In this document: positions 19,951 through 20,025 of the stretch, in pieces
Layout: the number at the start of each line of letters is the position of its first letter
Position numbering within the stretch: position 1 is the first letter of the stretch
Made by a program: the position numbers and the translations under genes
The notes under the pieces: model-generated
The model's input: only the letters and a program-made list of their open reading frames with translations
What the model was told of the DNA's origin: nothing
The model's database searches: none
Source: Parachlorella kessleri
Lineage: Eukaryota; Chlorophyta; Trebouxiophyceae; Chlorellales; Chlorellaceae
NCBI GenBank assembly: GCA_001598975.1
Contig: BBXU01000060.1
Location: forward strand, 1-20,025
Direction: 5' to 3'
Length of the DNA: 20,025 nucleotides

Positions 19951-20025
19951 CTGCAACAGCCAAGCACAGCCCTGATACCAAGGGTGGGGGCAATGCTACT
20001 CGCTCTGGCAATTGTTTCCAAACTG

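Noticed and set aside
1..20025. A bacterial or phage-type defence or biosynthetic cluster
   Set aside because: Every gene recognised is eukaryotic, intron-rich and plant/alga-like; there are no operons, Shine-Dalgarno sites, integrases or repeat arrays.

Overview
The window reads as nuclear DNA of a green alga (Chlorophyta; class not determinable here). The genes are packed with many short introns of about 75-380 bases bounded by GT/AG, the coding sequence is rich in Ala, Gln and Gly with long CAG/GCA runs, two 3' regions carry the chlorophyte TGTAA polyadenylation word, and there are photosynthesis genes alongside nuclear repair and trafficking genes. No rRNA, tRNA, CRISPR array or mobile element was seen. 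Gene models were built by hand by joining exons whose splice phases agree; the four complete models each sum to an exact multiple of three with no internal stop.

Layout. (1) 226-1714 (+): the 3' end of an atypical SDR, HCF173-like NAD(P)-binding protein cut by the left edge. (2) 3137-5774 (-): a 524-residue Ser/Thr protein kinase in 8 exons, convergent with gene 1 across 1.4 kb. (3) 6530-9222 (-): a 497-residue Rgp1 (Rab6 GEF subunit) homologue in 6 exons. (4) 9609-17510 (+): a 13-exon gene for a protein of about 1608 residues, a BARD1/BRCA1-type ubiquitin ligase with an N-terminal RING, a Tudor-like module, a SUMO-interaction-like motif and C-terminal tandem BRCT repeats. It is head to head with gene 3 across 386 bases. 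(5) 18071-18957 (+): a small chloroplast CURT1/CAAD-type thylakoid membrane protein in 4 exons. (6) 19887-19950 (-): a possible last exon of a gene that continues past the right edge.

The genes form no operon or pathway; they are ordinary independent nuclear loci. The standout is gene 4. Its RING and BRCT ends look like BARD1, but the middle has neither the ankyrin repeats of animal BARD1 nor a visible plant-type extended PHD finger. It has a Tudor-like fold candidate preceded by a polyglutamine run and followed by a SIM-like motif in a long low-complexity exon. This RING-Tudor-SIM-BRCT-BRCT order is the best candidate here for something undescribed. Secondary points are two likely GC-AG introns, a kinase whose glycine-rich loop has lost its glycines, and a cluster of GAAAATTTTG words inside an intron.
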